A stretch of DNA of 64,000 nucleotides from Paragemmobacter straminiformis. Its GTDB lineage: Bacteria > Pseudomonadota > Alphaproteobacteria > Rhodobacterales > Rhodobacteraceae. The notes below the pieces were generated by a model. The model was given only the letters and a program-made list of their open reading frames with translations, did not search any database and was not told where the DNA came from. The position numbers were made by a program, and so were the translations under genes. Of this stretch, positions 62,809-64,000 are shown in pieces. Each line of letters begins with the position of its first letter. Positions within the stretch are counted from its first letter, which is position 1. The stretch spans positions 1-64,000 of the forward strand of contig NZ_JACLQD010000007.1 in NCBI RefSeq assembly GCF_014243445.1. Reading direction: 5' to 3'.

Positions 62809-63410
62809 ACAGGCAGCCGCCAGCCCAGCGCCAAAGACCCCGCCCGCAGCACGAAGACCACGGCGGCGCAGGCGGTCAGCGCCGCCCATCCGGCCACCCC
62901 GACAGCGCCCAGCGCCACCGCGACCAGCGCGCCCGCAAAGGCGCAGGTGACGTAAAGCTCGCCCTGCTTCAGCACCATCGGCACCTCGTTGCAGACCACA
63001 TCGCGCATGAGACCCCCCATGCAGCCCGTCACCATCCCCATGACCAGCACCACGGGCCAGCCCATGCCCTCGGACAGGGCGACACCCACCCCCGCCGGAA
63101 CGGCGATGGCAAGGGCTGCGGCATCCAGCCATTCCAGCGCCCGATAGCGGCTTTCCAGCAAATGCGCGGTCAGGAACACCAGCACCGCCGCCACCGCCGC
63201 CACAAGCAGCATCACCGGATCGCTGACCCAAAGCGGCACGCGGTCAAGGATGATGTCCCGCAACGTGCCTCCGCCCACCGCCGTCAGGCTGGCAACGAAG
63301 ATGAACCCCACGATATCCAGCTGCGACCGCGATGCCGCCAGCGCCCCCGTCAGCGCAAAGACCGCCACCGCGGCATAGTCGAGCCCCGAGACTAGCGCCG
63401 CCCCCGTCAC
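62772..63410 (-). CDS. Trimeric intracellular cation (TRIC) channel-family membrane protein
   Basis: 212 residues from GTG 63410, which overlaps the rnhA stop (GTGA). Six to seven membrane helices in two related halves, each with the Gly-rich kink motif: [15 protein letters not shown] (about 44-58) and [14 protein letters not shown] (about 130-143). These UPF0126/TRIC-like proteins form trimeric cation channels. Physiological role in bacteria is poorly known. The longer reading upstream lies in rnhA. Confidence 0.87.
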   Translation of the reverse strand: MTGAALVSGLDYAAVAVFALTGALAASRSQLDIVGFIFVASLTAVGGGTLRDIILDRVPLWVSDPVMLLVAAVAAVLVFLTAHLLESRYRALEWLDAAALAIAVPAGVGVALSEGMGWPVVLVMGMVTGCMGGLMRDVVCNEVPMVLKQGELYVTCAFAGALVAVALGAVGVAGWAALTACAAVVFVLRAGSLALGWRLPVYRSRPPRAPKR

Positions 63411-63865
63411 GCCTTCACCTTGAACGGTGCCATTCCGGCCCGCGCAAGGGCATCGGCGCGCTCGTTCTCGGCATGGCCCGCATGGCCCTTGATCCAGCGC
63501 CACACCACCTTGTGCCGGGCCTGCGCCAGATCGAGCCTTTGCCACAGGTCGACATTCTTTACCGGATCATTCCCCGCCGTGCGCCAGCCCCTGCGCTTCC
63601 AGTTGTGGATCCACTCGGTCACGCCGTTCTTCACATAGGCGCTGTCGGTGACGATGGTGATCTCCGAGGCCCGCGCCAGCGCCTCGAGCGCCGAGATCGC
63701 CGCCAGCAATTCCATGCGGTTGTTCGTCGTCATCATCTCGCCGCCCGACAGCTCGCGCTCTTTGACGACCTCGCCGCCTTCGCGCGCCAGCATCAGCACG
63801 CCCCATCCTCCGGGGCCCGGATTGCCGGAACAGGCACCGTCGGTATAGGCGAAAAGATCGGGCAT
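63407..63865 (-). CDS. rnhA: Ribonuclease HI
   Basis: 152 residues. Catalytic residues are visible: D9 in [18 protein letters not shown] in [13 protein letters not shown] (about 48-60), D in [12 protein letters not shown] (about 70-81) and the final D in [11 protein letters not shown]. His-containing loop [10 protein letters not shown] is intact. Degrades RNA in RNA-DNA hybrids. Coupled by GTGA to the downstream channel gene. Confidence 0.95.
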   Translation of the reverse strand: MPDLFAYTDGACSGNPGPGGWGVLMLAREGGEVVKERELSGGEMMTTNNRMELLAAISALEALARASEITIVTDSAYVKNGVTEWIHNWKRRGWRTAGNDPVKNVDLWQRLDLAQARHKVVWRWIKGHAGHAENERADALARAGMAPFKVKA

Positions 63866-63965
63866 GGCGGCTCCTTTTTCCCCCGTTTAGGACCCGCGCC
63901 TTGCAGGGTCAAACCCCCATTCACCTTTGCCCCAATACTCTCGGGGGGTGAGGCGCCCCGCGCCG

Positions 63966-63993
63966 GGGGGGGCGGAAAGCCCCCCCGATTTTT
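63966..63993 (+). terminator. G/C hairpin followed by a T-run near the window end
   Basis: Stem of seven G (63966-63972) and seven C (63980-63986) with the loop CGGAAAG, followed by GATTTTT. It has the form of a plus-strand intrinsic terminator, but no plus-strand gene ends before it within the window, so its owner is unclear. It may lie in the leader of, or beyond, a gene outside the window. Confidence 0.35.
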
Positions 63994-64000
63994 CGCAGGA

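Noticed and set aside
1-64000. tRNA, rRNA, CRISPR, transposase or prophage genes
   Set aside because: No tRNA-like cloverleaf, rRNA sequence, regular spacer array, DDE transposase or phage structural gene was recognised in any intergenic gap or frame.

Overview
The window reads as a chromosomal segment of a GC-rich alphaproteobacterium, most likely Rhodobacteraceae/Paracoccaceae. The grounds are: tightly packed operons with ATGA, GTGA or TGATG junctions; an smc that appears to start at TTG; a def-def-def-fmt cluster; a tad/cpa pilus locus; an opgG/opgH/opgC locus; a BMP-type ABC transporter; and an OplAH-type 5-oxoprolinase. I see no rRNA, tRNA, CRISPR array, insertion sequence or prophage.

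Layout. 1-8.3 kb: a minus-strand catabolic operon transcribed from about 8.3 kb towards 1. Its order is a stand-alone Rieske [2Fe-2S] protein, a Rieske-less oxygenase catalytic subunit, a GST-like protein, an amidohydrolase, a four-component BMP-type (nucleoside/purine-like) ABC importer, and a creatinase-like gene cut by the window edge. The split oxygenase plus GST arrangement recalls the NdmC/NdmD/NdmE methylxanthine N7-demethylase, so uptake and breakdown of an N-methylated N-heterocycle is the best guess. This is the most novel-looking system here. 8.5-12.4 kb: acylphosphatase-like protein, truncated haemoglobin, TetR regulator, a secreted three-repeat protein, and a PepSY / cytochrome b561 / membrane-anchored LuxR operon. 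12.5-17 kb: a sulfate ABC transporter operon with an Rrf2 regulator upstream and several AT-rich palindromes. 17.2-21 kb: an Lrp regulator facing a dimethylglycine/sarcosine-dehydrogenase-like flavoprotein and a choline-kinase-like protein. 21-25.2 kb: a multi-PAS hybrid histidine kinase and an aldo/keto reductase. 25.2-30 kb: osmoregulated periplasmic glucan genes opgG-(small ORF)-opgH-opgC.

30.5-43.1 kb: a complete plus-strand tad (Flp pilus) locus: TPR lipoprotein, prepilin peptidase, TadG-like protein, Flp pilin, CpaB, CpaC secretin, small lipoprotein, two TadE-like pseudopilins, CpaE, an embedded L,D-transpeptidase, CpaF, TadB and TadC. Recurrent TTAA-N6-TTAA elements precede four of its genes. 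43.2-49.6 kb: a GtrA-like membrane protein, an FAD-dependent (UDP-galactopyranose-mutase-like) oxidoreductase, a fused hydantoinase/5-oxoprolinase, and an FMN reductase. 49.6-53.7 kb: an array of four near-identical hairpins, then smc and a small coupled gene. 53.7-57.3 kb: MOSC protein, MltB-type lytic transglycosylase, and cobD-cobC. 57.5-64 kb: a small conserved protein, a PatB/MalY-type lyase, three tandem deformylase genes (the third apparently catalytically dead) with fmt, a TetR/DHFR-like divergent pair with a visible operator, a TRIC-type channel protein and RNase HI.

Gene coordinates follow the reading frames. Where several start codons are possible, the choice and reason are stated. 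Family assignments are from recognition of motifs, not from database searches.
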